NCBI RefSeq assembly: GCF_009928685.1
Contig: NZ_WWEO01000044.1
Coordinates: forward strand, 434,001 to 498,000
DNA from: Mucilaginibacter agri
GTDB taxonomy: Bacteria > Bacteroidota > Bacteroidia > Sphingobacteriales > Sphingobacteriaceae
Reading direction: 5' to 3'
Length of the DNA stretch: 64,000 nucleotides
Shown here: positions 26,914 to 35,413 of the stretch, piece by piece
Position numbering within the stretch: position 1 is the stretch's first letter
How the letters are laid out: every line of letters begins with the position of its first letter
The notes under the pieces: model-generated
The model's input: only the letters and a program-made list of their open reading frames with translations
Database searches by the model: none
What the model was told of the DNA's origin: nothing
Program-made: the position numbers and the translations under genes

Positions 26914-27182
26914 AGCTGTAATTCGGTTTGTTTAATTTGCTGATAAAAGGCCAGCTGTTTTTCGTCCAGCAATTTCTGATCAATTTCTGTGGTTCGTACC
27001 AGTTCGGCCAACGACTGGATCTTGACTTCCAGATTCGAAAACTTATTCACCACAATCATACGGCTATTCTGCAGCAGGCAGGCGCCAGTTTTAAAATTGC
27101 CTTTTTCATACCTCACCTTATAACCGGCTGATTTGAGCAGGTTCTCGATTTTTTCGAGTGTATGATTGGTGAGTGTAAGCAT
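26910..27182 (-). CDS. Conserved hypothetical protein, coupled to MBL hydrolase
   Basis: A 90-residue protein with no signal peptide or membrane segment. Opening with MLTLTNHTLEKIENLLKSAG, it looks like an alpha/beta domain with a long amphipathic C-terminal helix rich in Glu, Gln and Lys. Its stop overlaps the MBL start by 4 nt and an exact -7 box lies 30 nt upstream, so it begins a two-gene unit. I recognise no motif; a role together with the hydrolase is inferred only from the coupling. Confidence 0.8.
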   Translation of the reverse strand: MLTLTNHTLEKIENLLKSAGYKVRYEKGNFKTGACLLQNSRMIVVNKFSNLEVKIQSLAELVRTTEIDQKLLDEKQLAFYQQIKQTELQL

Positions 27183-27212
27183 TTAACCTTGATCTGATAT
27201 TAAGGGCTTTTT

Positions 27213-27220
27213 CAAAATTA
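27213..27220 (-). promoter_or_regulatory. -7 promoter box of the 90-residue gene and MBL hydrolase
   Basis: Minus strand TAATTTTG, an exact TAnnTTTG match 30 nt before the ATG at 27182. Confidence 0.5.
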
Positions 27221-27252
27221 GCAATTAAGCCGAAATACTTGCTAATTGTTTG

Positions 27253-27294
27253 CAAAAACAAAGGCCATCCGGTTTGGGATGGCCTTTGTTTTTG
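27253..27294 (-). terminator. Intrinsic terminator after lolA
   Basis: Perfect 18-bp stem (27253-27270 with 27277-27294), loop GGTTTG, with A- and T-tracts inside the arms. It insulates lolA from the next minus-strand promoter. Confidence 0.92.
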
Positions 27295-27309
27295 CTACCT
27301 ATTTACTTA

Positions 27310-27990
27310 TTATCGTAAGTCAACAACTTCAACGCCCGGATGCGCTTTAGGATCAAAACTAAAGGTATTATCAGGGATGGCTGCATTTGATGCAAACGTT
27401 TTTAATGTATAATTATACTTGTTACCGTTTTTATCGAACAGCATAGCGCTGTAAATTTGCTTTTGAGCCTTATCAACAAACAGCCTTACTTTAAAAATAG
27501 ACTTTTTAGCATCAACTGGGCTTAGATCTATCACCTGGCAGGCCTTTGCATTAAGCTTTTGCTCGCCAACGTATACGTATTTATAACCCTTTTCGTACAT
27601 GGTGAAAATCTGGGCTGGGTTTAAGCCTTCACCATTTTTATCGGCATCGTTCACCTGTACTTCGTTGTCTTTTTTCAGGTAAGTCCACTGGCTTTTGCCG
27701 TCGCTGATTATTTCTTGCGCAACGGCGGGTTTGCCGCCAACCGGCTTACCATAAATAGTTACCTTAAACTTATTACTTTTTGATTTGGCTATCAAAGTAC
27801 CTGTTTGTGTTTCTTTAATATTCGCCTGCGGGTTATCAAGCGTAAACACAAAATCGGTTTTTATACCATCGTAAGTTTTATATTTCTGCGTAACCTGATC
27901 TAAAATGGCTTTTGCCTGGGCATCTTTTTGGGCAAATGTTTTACTTATTGTTATTAATGCCAGTACAAATAATAGTGCGTATTTTTTCAT
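27310..27990 (-). CDS. lolA: Outer-membrane lipoprotein carrier protein LolA
   Basis: Periplasmic chaperone that carries lipoproteins from the inner to the outer membrane. The 226 residues have a signal peptide ending at TFAQ (residue 21), and the mature part shows the LolA pattern: ILDQVTQKYKTYDGIKTDFVFTLDN, then alternating beta strands, ending in FSFDPKAHPGVEVVDLR. It lies 67 nt after ftsK on the same strand but has its own -7 box in the gap and a strong terminator after it. The ftsK-lolA order is common in Bacteroidota. The many lipoproteins in this window would depend on it. Confidence 0.93.
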   Translation of the reverse strand: MKKYALLFVLALITISKTFAQKDAQAKAILDQVTQKYKTYDGIKTDFVFTLDNPQANIKETQTGTLIAKSKSNKFKVTIYGKPVGGKPAVAQEIISDGKSQWTYLKKDNEVQVNDADKNGEGLNPAQIFTMYEKGYKYVYVGEQKLNAKACQVIDLSPVDAKKSIFKVRLFVDKAQKQIYSAMLFDKNGNKYNYTLKTFASNAAIPDNTFSFDPKAHPGVEVVDLR

Positions 27991-28000
27991 GTCTTGATCT

Positions 28001-28019
28001 TCCCCAAAACTATAGGGGA
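28001..28019 (-). promoter_or_regulatory. lolA: lolA promoter with flanking inverted repeat
   Basis: The -7 box TAGTTTTG (minus strand, 28005-28012) lies 14 nt before the lolA ATG, and TCCCC (28001-28005) and GGGGA (28015-28019) bracket it. The inverted repeat could be an operator; it is short. Confidence 0.45.
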
Positions 28020-28057
28020 CGTTTATTTGGAGTTAGATAGTAAAATATATATTTGGT

Positions 28058-30727
28058 TTAATCACGCGGTTTCTGTAATTCTTCGAGATAGCGCTCCAGG
28101 CTGTATTCATCAGGGTATAAAACTTCGCGTGCCTTGCTGCCTTCAAATGGGCCAACTATACCGGCTGCTTCTAGCTGATCGATAATACGACCGGCACGAT
28201 TATACCCTAATTTTAATTTACGTTGAATTAACGAGGTCGATCCTTGTTGATGCAATACGATTAAACGGGCAGCATCTTCGAACATAGCATCGCGATCGTC
28301 CGGGTCATATTCTTTGGCACTGCTGCTTGCTTCTCCTTCGCCAACATATTCGGGTAATAACATGGCTGTTGAGTAACCACGTTGGTTACCAATAAAATCG
28401 GAAACCAATTCAACCTCAGGTGTATCAACAAAAGCACACTGTAAACGGATCAAATCGCTACCCATGGCTAAAAGCATATCACCACGACCGATCAGTTGAT
28501 CTGCACCACCCGAATCCAAAATGGTACGCGAATCTATTTTAGACAAAACCCTGAAGGCAAGCCTTGCCGGGAAGTTAGCTTTAATAGTACCAGTAATGAT
28601 GTTCACTGATGGGCGTTGTGTAGCGATAACCAAGTGGATACCAATAGCACGGGCCAACTGAGCCAAACGAGCAATTGGTGTTTCCACCTCTTTGCCTGCA
28701 GTCATCATTAAATCGGCAAACTCATCCACAATCAGCACAATAAATGGCAGGAAGCGGTGACCATCATTTGGATTAAGCTTGCGGTTAACAAACTTGGCGT
28801 TGTATTCTTTTAGGTTACGCACCTGTGCATCTTTCAACAGATCATAACGCTGATCCATCTCGATACAAAGTGAGTTTAGCGTATTAATTACCTTTTTAGT
28901 ATCCGTGATAATGGCATCTGCCTCATCTGGCAATTTGGCTAAAAAGTGTCTTTCTATCTTGCGGAACAGCGTTAACTCTACCTTTTTAGGGTCTACCAAT
29001 ACAAACTTCAATTCGGCCGGGTGGCGCTTGTATAACAACGACACCAGGATGGCATTGATACCCACAGATTTACCCTGACCAGTTGCACCTGCCACCAATA
29101 AGTGGGGCATTTTAGCCAAATCGGCAATAAATACTTCGTTGGAAATAGTTTTACCCAAGGCAATTGGGAGGTCCATGGTGGTGTTCTGGAACTTTTCTGA
29201 ATTAAGAACAGAACGCATTGACACCATTTCGGGATGCTGATTCGGCACCTCTATACCGATAGTACCCTTACCCGGCATTGGGGCAATGATACGGATACCG
29301 AGAGCGGCCAGGCTTAAGGCTATATCGTCTTCCAGGTTTTTGATCTTGGAGATACGCACCCCAGGCGCCGGGATAATTTCATATAACGTAACCGTTGGAC
29401 CAATAGTAGCTTTGATCTTATCGATCTCGATGTTGTAATGGTTCAGCGTTTCTACAATCTTATTTTTGTTGGCCTCAAGCTCACCTGCATCTACCGAAAT
29501 TTTGTTAGAGCCATAATTCTCCAACAGGTCAATAGGTGGATATTTGTAACCCGACAGATCTAGCTTCGGATCAAATGCACCAAATTTTTCAACCAATTCG
29601 TTGGCTGTTTTCGGAGTTTCCTGCTCAATAGGAAGTTCTGCCTGCGGGCGGGTTTCTTCTATTTCTAGCGTAAGTGGTATCTCTTCCTGGTCTTCGCTCT
29701 CGGCCGGTTCCCGGTCATTTATCAAAGGCTCAGGCGTTAAAATAATAGGCTCGTGCAGTATGTTGTTTTGCAGTACGGTATTATGCGAGGCTGTATGCGG
29801 CACAATGCTCTCCACCTCAACAGGATCAGCAGCTACAACTGGTTTATGATTTATGATGTTCTGCTGTAATAGCTCAGTATCCGCAGGTTTATCAACAACA
29901 GGTTCAAATCTGGCACGATTACCTTTTTGCCACTCGAAAGGCTCTGACGGTATTTCGTCTTCCAGATCAACAGGCTCGGGTATTACACCATCGCTCATTG
30001 CTGAAGGCATTAAACCACCTTTGGTTTTACGTTCAGGAAGTTTAAAGTCGATGTTGTAAGCAATAATTAATACGGTGAGGCCTGCAAAAACAAGTAGACA
30101 ACCTGTACCCGCCTGTCCTATCTGCGCGTCGAGCAAACGATTGCTCCAGTAGCCAAACTCACCCTCTAAAAAGTGGGGGTAATCGGATATCATGCCATGG
30201 ACAAAGCCAATAGCTACGGAGAAAAATATGATGCAGAAAAGAGAATAAGCTAACGTTTTGCTTAGCGACAGCAACCTTACTTTAAACAAGAAACGGTAGC
30301 CAATAATTACGAAGATGCCTACGAAAATGTAAGATGCAACACCAAACCATTGATAAATAAATTGATCTGATAGTAACGCGCCCAGTTTACCCATCCAGTT
30401 ATCAACTATCGGGTCTTTAACCCCATTATCTATAAGCTCTTGCTGGGTTTTAAACAGATTATGCCATCCCCCGTTAGCATGCGATACGTAGCTCTGATCC
30501 TCTTGCCAGGTAAACAGATAGGCTGTAAATGCAATGAAGAAGAAAATGGAAAGTATCAGAAAAAAGAGGCCAACTATCTTGATGAGGCGACCATTCTGCA
30601 AGTCAAACGATGGTAAATCTAACCGTGGTTTGATGCTCCTTTCACGTTCGCCTTTTACTGAACCTTGACGTGGCTTGCTCTCGTCTTTGAAACTATTAGA
30701 TCTAAACTGATTCCCTTTTGGCGGCAT
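28058..30727 (-). CDS. ftsK: DNA translocase FtsK/SpoIIIE
   Basis: Hexameric DNA pump at the division septum that clears chromosome ends and activates XerCD at dif. About 889 residues from the ATG at 30727 (MPPKGNQF); a TTG nine codons upstream lies inside the -7 box and is rejected. There are four N-terminal membrane segments (about residues 45-230), an acidic Pro/Glu-rich linker (about 240-380), then the motor with Walker A GATGQGKSVG and Walker B FIVLIVDEFADLMM. The C-terminal gamma winged helix that reads KOPS sites is complete (DAARLIVLHQQGSTSLIQRK onward). lolA follows. Confidence 0.96.
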   Translation of the reverse strand: MPPKGNQFRSNSFKDESKPRQGSVKGERERSIKPRLDLPSFDLQNGRLIKIVGLFFLILSIFFFIAFTAYLFTWQEDQSYVSHANGGWHNLFKTQQELIDNGVKDPIVDNWMGKLGALLSDQFIYQWFGVASYIFVGIFVIIGYRFLFKVRLLSLSKTLAYSLFCIIFFSVAIGFVHGMISDYPHFLEGEFGYWSNRLLDAQIGQAGTGCLLVFAGLTVLIIAYNIDFKLPERKTKGGLMPSAMSDGVIPEPVDLEDEIPSEPFEWQKGNRARFEPVVDKPADTELLQQNIINHKPVVAADPVEVESIVPHTASHNTVLQNNILHEPIILTPEPLINDREPAESEDQEEIPLTLEIEETRPQAELPIEQETPKTANELVEKFGAFDPKLDLSGYKYPPIDLLENYGSNKISVDAGELEANKNKIVETLNHYNIEIDKIKATIGPTVTLYEIIPAPGVRISKIKNLEDDIALSLAALGIRIIAPMPGKGTIGIEVPNQHPEMVSMRSVLNSEKFQNTTMDLPIALGKTISNEVFIADLAKMPHLLVAGATGQGKSVGINAILVSLLYKRHPAELKFVLVDPKKVELTLFRKIERHFLAKLPDEADAIITDTKKVINTLNSLCIEMDQRYDLLKDAQVRNLKEYNAKFVNRKLNPNDGHRFLPFIVLIVDEFADLMMTAGKEVETPIARLAQLARAIGIHLVIATQRPSVNIITGTIKANFPARLAFRVLSKIDSRTILDSGGADQLIGRGDMLLAMGSDLIRLQCAFVDTPEVELVSDFIGNQRGYSTAMLLPEYVGEGEASSSAKEYDPDDRDAMFEDAARLIVLHQQGSTSLIQRKLKLGYNRAGRIIDQLEAAGIVGPFEGSKAREVLYPDEYSLERYLEELQKPRD

Positions 30728-30751
30728 CCTGATTTTCGACAGTGTAAAATG

Positions 30752-30759
30752 CAAATATA
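30752..30759 (-). promoter_or_regulatory. ftsK: -7 promoter box of ftsK
   Basis: Minus strand TATATTTG, an exact TAnnTTTG match 24 nt before the ATG at 30727. It overlaps an alternative TTG start and so rules that start out. Confidence 0.6.
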
Positions 30760-30819
30760 AAGTTAATAGATTAAAGCACCATTTGTAATAGTTTTTAATT
30801 TTTTTGTATTATTGGACTC

Positions 30820-31467
30820 ATGAGCGTTGAACAACTGGAAGCATATATTAGTGCTGATGACCTTGCCGGACTTAAAGCCCTGCTAACGCAATACCCCGAC
30901 CTGGCCACCAGCAATACCAGTTACAATGTATCGCCCTTATTACTTGCCTGTTACTTTAAAAAACCACAAGCCGCAAACCTGATACTTGCACATCTTAATG
31001 AAATTAATTTGTACGAAGCAGCGGCTGTTGGCAAATTTGATGCCGTGGCCTACCTGGTGCAAACCAAACCCGATATGGTTAACAGCTTCGCGCCCGATGG
31101 CTTTACGCCGCTCGGCCTGGCGTCTTTTTTCGGGCACTTAGAAGTAGCCAGGTATTTGGTGCTAAAGGGAGCCGACGTAAACCAACCCGCACAAAATGGT
31201 TTTAATGTGGCACCCATACACTCGGCCGTTGCCGGTAACTACACCGATATCACTAAGTTTTTGATTGACAGCGGGGCGAAAGTAAACGTGGTGCAACAAG
31301 CCGGCACCACTCCACTGCATAGCGCCGCCCAAAATGGTAATCTGGATATATTGATTATGCTGCTGGAAGCCGGTGCATTAGTTGATGTACGTATGGAAGG
31401 CGGCAAACTACCAGCCGACCTGGCACGCGAAAAAGGATTTAATGAAATTGCTGATATTTTAAGCTAA
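30820..31467 (+). CDS. Ankyrin-repeat protein
   Basis: A 215-residue cytoplasmic protein made of about five to six ankyrin repeats (clear copies: DGFTPLGLASFFGHLEVARYL, AGTTPLHSAAQNGNLDILIML with the usual TPLH turn, and a closing GGKLPADLAREKGF). Such proteins act as binding scaffolds; the partner is unknown. It is divergent from ftsK. The ATG is only 5 nt after a -7-like box (TATTATTG, 30807-30814), so the mRNA may be leaderless. Confidence 0.9.
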   Translation: MSVEQLEAYISADDLAGLKALLTQYPDLATSNTSYNVSPLLLACYFKKPQAANLILAHLNEINLYEAAAVGKFDAVAYLVQTKPDMVNSFAPDGFTPLGLASFFGHLEVARYLVLKGADVNQPAQNGFNVAPIHSAVAGNYTDITKFLIDSGAKVNVVQQAGTTPLHSAAQNGNLDILIMLLEAGALVDVRMEGGKLPADLAREKGFNEIADILS

Positions 31468-31524
31468 GCGATACGAAATCAAATCGTACGTTTACACGTT
31501 GTAATATTATAATATAAACACTGC

Positions 31525-31764
31525 ATGAAAGCTGAAAAGATGGTGATGCTCACCGGTAAGGAATACCAGGAAATTAAATCTAAGCTGGATAGCGGACAAT
31601 CGTGTATCTACAACATCGGCTCAGAATCAAAACCACAGATTATCAACATCTTAAATATCTACCTGGATACCGATCCAGACTTTACGCGCAACCCACGCCA
31701 ATTTGCCAAGGTGCATAACGATAAAGACGTACAGGTAAAAATTGAGTTTGAAGAGCAGATCTAG
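31525..31764 (+). CDS. Conserved hypothetical protein
   Basis: A 79-residue soluble protein with a helical start (VMLTGKEYQEIKSKLDSGQ) followed by alternating strands. No signal peptide, metal site or known motif. It lies 57 nt after the ankyrin gene on the same strand and converges with the PspC gene, 8 nt away. The codon pattern looks like that of real genes. Confidence 0.7.
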   Translation: MKAEKMVMLTGKEYQEIKSKLDSGQSCIYNIGSESKPQIINILNIYLDTDPDFTRNPRQFAKVHNDKDVQVKIEFEEQI

Positions 31765-31772
31765 ACCAGCTT

Positions 31773-31994
31773 TCAGAGATCTGTAACGCGGGTATGTACG
31801 CGCTTTACGTAATTGCGTATATCCAGTACGATACCTGCAAAGAAGTAAAATATTAACGGGAAGCCCACCGCCAAAAACGACGAGTAAATAAAAAACAGCC
31901 GTATTTTGTTGATTGAGATATTAAAGCGCCCGCCCAGGTAAGTGCAAACCCCAAAAGAATATCGCTCGAAAAAGGTTAATATCCGTTGTAACAT
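31773..31994 (-). CDS. PspC-domain small membrane protein
   Basis: A 73-residue protein with the short amphipathic PspC opening (FSFGVCTYLGGRFNISINKIRLFF type pattern, residues about 13-36) and one long hydrophobic segment (about 34-58). PspC proteins sense envelope stress in other bacteria; this one is only the core domain. It starts 1 nt after the stop of the DUF2851 gene and should be co-transcribed with it. Confidence 0.8.
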   Translation of the reverse strand: MLQRILTFFERYSFGVCTYLGGRFNISINKIRLFFIYSSFLAVGFPLIFYFFAGIVLDIRNYVKRVHTRVTDL

Positions 31995-31995
31995 C

Positions 31996-33282
31996 TCAAA
32001 CCAGTTTTAATATCTTATTACCAACGCTGCATTGCAGGCATTTCTTATAATTACAGTAATTGTTTTTTAGTTCTAATAAAGCCTGCGATTCAAAAGCCGT
32101 TTTGGTTTTAACTCCCAGATCATCAAAGTTACTAATAATTGAGTTCTGTTCGGCAGGTAATTGCTCTAATAAAGCCAAACTACGATCTACATACTGCTCC
32201 TGCTGCCGTTGCCTGCCATAACTGAATAAAAATAATGCCAAAGTATTGAGCAACAGACTGTCAATAGAAGCCAACCCCATCTCTTTTGACGATGGATTAC
32301 TCTCCACATCAAACCTGTAATGAGTTTCCCAGTAAGCATTCACCGGTATATCTGTAAATAGTTCGCGCAACAATTTTACATCACTTATTTCCAACACTTT
32401 AGAAAACAAGTGGTTCGATTTACTGATCAACGCGGCAAACTGTGCCAGCCTGATGGTCGGGAAATTTAAAGGGCGAAGCCTCAAAAACTTCCAGAGGTAT
32501 TTATCTAAAGGCTCAAAGCCATATTTCTTTCGTAGAAACTGATATTCCTTTTTAAGCAGATTAGGGTAATCATCCCTCAATTCATCTTCCAAAAAACCTG
32601 CCTGGCCAAATATCAGCGCCTCTATTTGCAGCATGCTATTCTTGTGTTTGCTCAATATGATCTGCGGCAGAGATTTGGCCAGCATCTCAAACGGTAAAGA
32701 ATTAATCTTAAACCCGAAACTGCTGGCAAGATGTTGATAAAAGGTCTCTTCCCAATCACCCCGATTCTGATTTAAAGTCTGTATCACAAAGGCGGACTTC
32801 TTTTCCAATCGCTCCACCAATACCCGCGTAAGCCAGGTACGCATGGTGAGGTCGTCTATCGTATGAATAGCGCTTTCGCAAGGAATAACTTTCTGTTCAC
32901 CGTAAACGAGGCTATGGTAACGACCATATAATTCGGCTGGGATGCGGTGTTCGAGCTCGAGTGTTGGTAACAGGTTACCCTCGGTAGTCTCCACAGGTAA
33001 ATCATTTCGATACACCACATGGAGGATCACATTATCGTAAGCCCTATCTTGCTGATGATTGTGCTTTTGCCAGTCCGAAGCTGCCACATGAATTTCGACA
33101 TTACCCGCCCAGAGGGTATCCCCTATTTTAATGCGCGCTTGTTGAAAATCGGCACCAGCATTGGTGTTGCGGGTACCCGGATTAATTACCTCGATAGTTT
33201 CGCCAGTGGTGGTTCTGAGTTGATCCCGGTCGTACAGCCGGAACTTCCATACGTGGTATAAAAAATCTTCGGTAAAAAGCAT
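31996..33282 (-). CDS. DUF2851 family protein
   Basis: A 428-residue cytoplasmic protein of a Bacteroidota-enriched family with no known activity. The N-terminal third has the family stretch NPGTRNTNAGADFQQARIKI and GNVEIHVAASDW, which resembles a nuclease-like fold with conserved Asp, Glu and His, but that is inference. The C-terminal half is helical and ends in a Cys pair (CNYKKCLQC) that could bind metal. PspC follows 1 nt later. Confidence 0.85.
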   Translation of the reverse strand: MLFTEDFLYHVWKFRLYDRDQLRTTTGETIEVINPGTRNTNAGADFQQARIKIGDTLWAGNVEIHVAASDWQKHNHQQDRAYDNVILHVVYRNDLPVETTEGNLLPTLELEHRIPAELYGRYHSLVYGEQKVIPCESAIHTIDDLTMRTWLTRVLVERLEKKSAFVIQTLNQNRGDWEETFYQHLASSFGFKINSLPFEMLAKSLPQIILSKHKNSMLQIEALIFGQAGFLEDELRDDYPNLLKKEYQFLRKKYGFEPLDKYLWKFLRLRPLNFPTIRLAQFAALISKSNHLFSKVLEISDVKLLRELFTDIPVNAYWETHYRFDVESNPSSKEMGLASIDSLLLNTLALFLFSYGRQRQQEQYVDRSLALLEQLPAEQNSIISNFDDLGVKTKTAFESQALLELKNNYCNYKKCLQCSVGNKILKLV

Positions 33283-33327
33283 GCCTAAGGGTTAGTATCA
33301 GCATGCAATTTACCGAAATATATGTGA

Positions 33328-33990
33328 TTACAAAGTTGGATTGGCAATGTATTCGGCCCAAAGCCCGTCTAAAGTTTTACCAGCCTCTTGTTCCCAAACG
33401 CTGTCCACGTAGGTGTGCTTGCGCATTTGCTTGTCGAGTATTTTTACCATATTCATCCTCTTATGGGTTTCTATCCACAATAAAAACCGCGCAGTAACCC
33501 GGTAGCTATTATCGTAGTTTTGACCTTGCTTGTAGTCGGTAAGGGCCCACTTGGCAGCAGCATTATTAACACCAAATTTGTTACGTGCGTAGTCGGCAAT
33601 GCCTTCCGTTAACCAGCCCGGGCCATTAGTTTGGCCATAATCCTGCACAATATGCATTACCTCATGGGTAACCACATCAATATCTTCTGGCTTTTTGTGC
33701 ATCCATGCTGCACTGATGCGTACGTGGGCATTGTCGGTTTCGGCAACACCTTTATAGGCGGTGTCTATCATCATATAAACCTTTTTGGCAGTCTTCTTAT
33801 TATACTCCTTGGCTAGTTCCGGATATACTTTGAAGAAGGTAGAAATAAGACGCTCTTTAACCACCGGATCCAGATTTGGGTCGTTATTGCTAAAGGTAAG
33901 TGTATAGCTTCCTTTTTTTGTAACCTCGGGTGTTTGGGCAAATGCTGAGATAGCCAGCACGGTAAACAGGGATAATAGTAGTGCTTTCAT
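33328..33990 (-). CDS. Basic secretory protein-like putative metallopeptidase
   Basis: A 220-residue exported protein (signal peptide to AISAFAQ, residue 19) of the plant basic-secretory-protein family, a zincin-like fold. The metal site HEVMH lies in VVTHEVMHIVQDYG, with a downstream WLTEGIADYARNKFG supplying the third ligand, as in gluzincin-like peptidases. Plant members are linked to defence; bacterial roles are untested. Single-gene unit with a near-consensus -7 box (TTATTTTG, 33998-34005) 7 nt before the start. Confidence 0.85.
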   Translation of the reverse strand: MKALLLSLFTVLAISAFAQTPEVTKKGSYTLTFSNNDPNLDPVVKERLISTFFKVYPELAKEYNKKTAKKVYMMIDTAYKGVAETDNAHVRISAAWMHKKPEDIDVVTHEVMHIVQDYGQTNGPGWLTEGIADYARNKFGVNNAAAKWALTDYKQGQNYDNSYRVTARFLLWIETHKRMNMVKILDKQMRKHTYVDSVWEQEAGKTLDGLWAEYIANPTL

Positions 33991-34170
33991 AGGGTTGCAA
34001 AATAAACATTATTAACAATTGAAACACAAACGAAATCGTCAACTTAGAGGGTTCAGTTTAAAGAATGCTGCCTTGGTAAATCAAAAACACTAATGCACAA
34101 TTAGGTTATCAAAACAATTATTTAAGGTTGGGGCGCTACTAATTTAACATTCACTTAACCAAATAACTCC

Positions 34171-34178
34171 TATGTTTG
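34171..34178 (+). promoter_or_regulatory. -7 promoter box of the M20 gene
   Basis: TATGTTTG, an exact TAnnTTTG match 49 nt upstream of the ATG at 34228 (22 nt before an in-frame GTG at 34201). Confidence 0.5.
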
Positions 34179-34227
34179 TACCTTATATACCAATAACATC
34201 GTGCGCTTTGCGCCTGCTTATAAATTT

Positions 34228-35292
34228 ATGATTTACACTGATATATTATTTCAGGAAGCCGTACAGTTGCTTCGCCACTTAATATCAACCCCATCTTTCA
34301 GTAAAGAAGAAAACCTTACAGCGAATATTGTTAATGCTTATCTGGAGCAACATGGTGTAAAAACCCACCGTAAAATGAACAACGTTTGGGCCTGGAACAA
34401 GCACTTTGATCCGGCTAAACCAACCATATTGCTTAACTCGCACCACGATACTGTTAAGCCGAACAGCGGCTATACGCGCGACCCATTTGAGGCCAAAATT
34501 GAAGATGGCATACTTTATGGTTTAGGCAGTAATGATGCCGGTGGTTGCCTGGTATCGCTTATTGCTACCTTTTTACACTTCTACGAAAAAGAGAATCTTA
34601 AATATAACTTTTGCCTTGCCGCTACTGCCGAGGAGGAAATTTCTGGCGTTAATGGCCTGGAACTAATCATTCCTGATTTAGGCAAGCTTGATTTCGGGAT
34701 TGTTGGTGAGCCTACCCTTATGCAGCTAGCCATTGCCGAACGCGGTTTAATGGTGTTAGATTGCGTTGCCCACGGCAAAGCAGGTCATGCCGCCCGCGAA
34801 GAAGGCGATAATGCGATCTACAAAGCCATCAAAGATATCGAGTGGTTCCGCACTTATCGATTCCCTAAAGAATCGGAAGTTTTTGGCCCGATAAAAATGT
34901 CAGTTACCATTATCAACGCTGGCTCGCAGCATAACGTAGTACCAGCCGAATGTACCTTTACGGTCGATGTACGCGTTACAGATGCTTACCGCAATGAGGA
35001 GGTACTAGAGATTATCCGCCAGCATGTTGGCAGCGGGGTTAAGCCACGCTCTATCCGTTTAAAACCATCATCGATTGATAAAAACCATCCGATTGTACAA
35101 TCGGGCATAGCTTTAGGACGTACCACATATGGTTCGCCTACCACCTCAGATCAATCGCTGTTAGACATTCCGTCAGTAAAGGTTGGCCCTGGCGATTCAG
35201 CTCGTTCGCATAGTTCTGATGAATTTATTTATGTAGACGAAATTCGCGAAGGCATTGAGCTTTATGTGAAAATGCTAGAAGGGATTTGCTAA
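34228..35292 (+). CDS. M20 family metallo-hydrolase, N-acetylornithine deacetylase-like
   Basis: Zinc amidohydrolase of about 354 residues. Metal and catalytic motifs appear in order: HHDTVKP (ligand His and Asp), GSNDAGG (bridging Asp), TAEEE (general base and ligand Glu), GEPT, and a C-terminal HSSDEF His. The length and sequence style match the Bacteroidota ArgE-type deacetylases of arginine synthesis; argH lies 6 kb away, but not in the same operon, so a dipeptidase or related role remains possible. I chose the ATG at 34228 because the family starts at MIYTDILFQ; an in-frame GTG at 34201 would add nine residues of no obvious use. Confidence 0.88.
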   Translation: MIYTDILFQEAVQLLRHLISTPSFSKEENLTANIVNAYLEQHGVKTHRKMNNVWAWNKHFDPAKPTILLNSHHDTVKPNSGYTRDPFEAKIEDGILYGLGSNDAGGCLVSLIATFLHFYEKENLKYNFCLAATAEEEISGVNGLELIIPDLGKLDFGIVGEPTLMQLAIAERGLMVLDCVAHGKAGHAAREEGDNAIYKAIKDIEWFRTYRFPKESEVFGPIKMSVTIINAGSQHNVVPAECTFTVDVRVTDAYRNEEVLEIIRQHVGSGVKPRSIRLKPSSIDKNHPIVQSGIALGRTTYGSPTTSDQSLLDIPSVKVGPGDSARSHSSDEFIYVDEIREGIELYVKMLEGIC

Positions 35293-35413
35293 GCCCCCCA
35301 GCCCCCTAAAGGGGGAGCGAAAGAAAAATAAAAGCCCTGTTTGATAGTTCAAACAGGGCTTTTATTTTAGTACCTGGGCCTAAACCTCCCCCTTTAGGGG
35401 GCTGGGGGGCTTA
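35290..35413. repeat. 28-bp perfect inverted repeat wrapping a terminator and both stop codons
   Basis: Arms at 35290-35317 and 35386-35413 are perfect reverse complements. Each arm begins with the TAA stop codon of its own flanking convergent gene and contains the self-complementary core CCCCCTAAAGGGGG. The same core lies at 42631-42644 and related GC-rich hairpins at 40384-40400, 49434-49470 and 53162-53177, so the arms are copies of a dispersed element. Confidence 0.85.
35325..35368. terminator. Bidirectional terminator, M20 gene / Fpg-like gene
   Basis: Perfect 20-bp stem (35325-35344 with 35349-35368), loop TAGT, ending in A- and T-tracts. It sits in the middle of the 28-bp inverted repeat. 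Confidence 0.93.

Noticed and set aside
30728..30754. TTG start for ftsK
   Set aside because: It overlaps the -7 box TATATTTG; the ATG at 30727 is the likely start.
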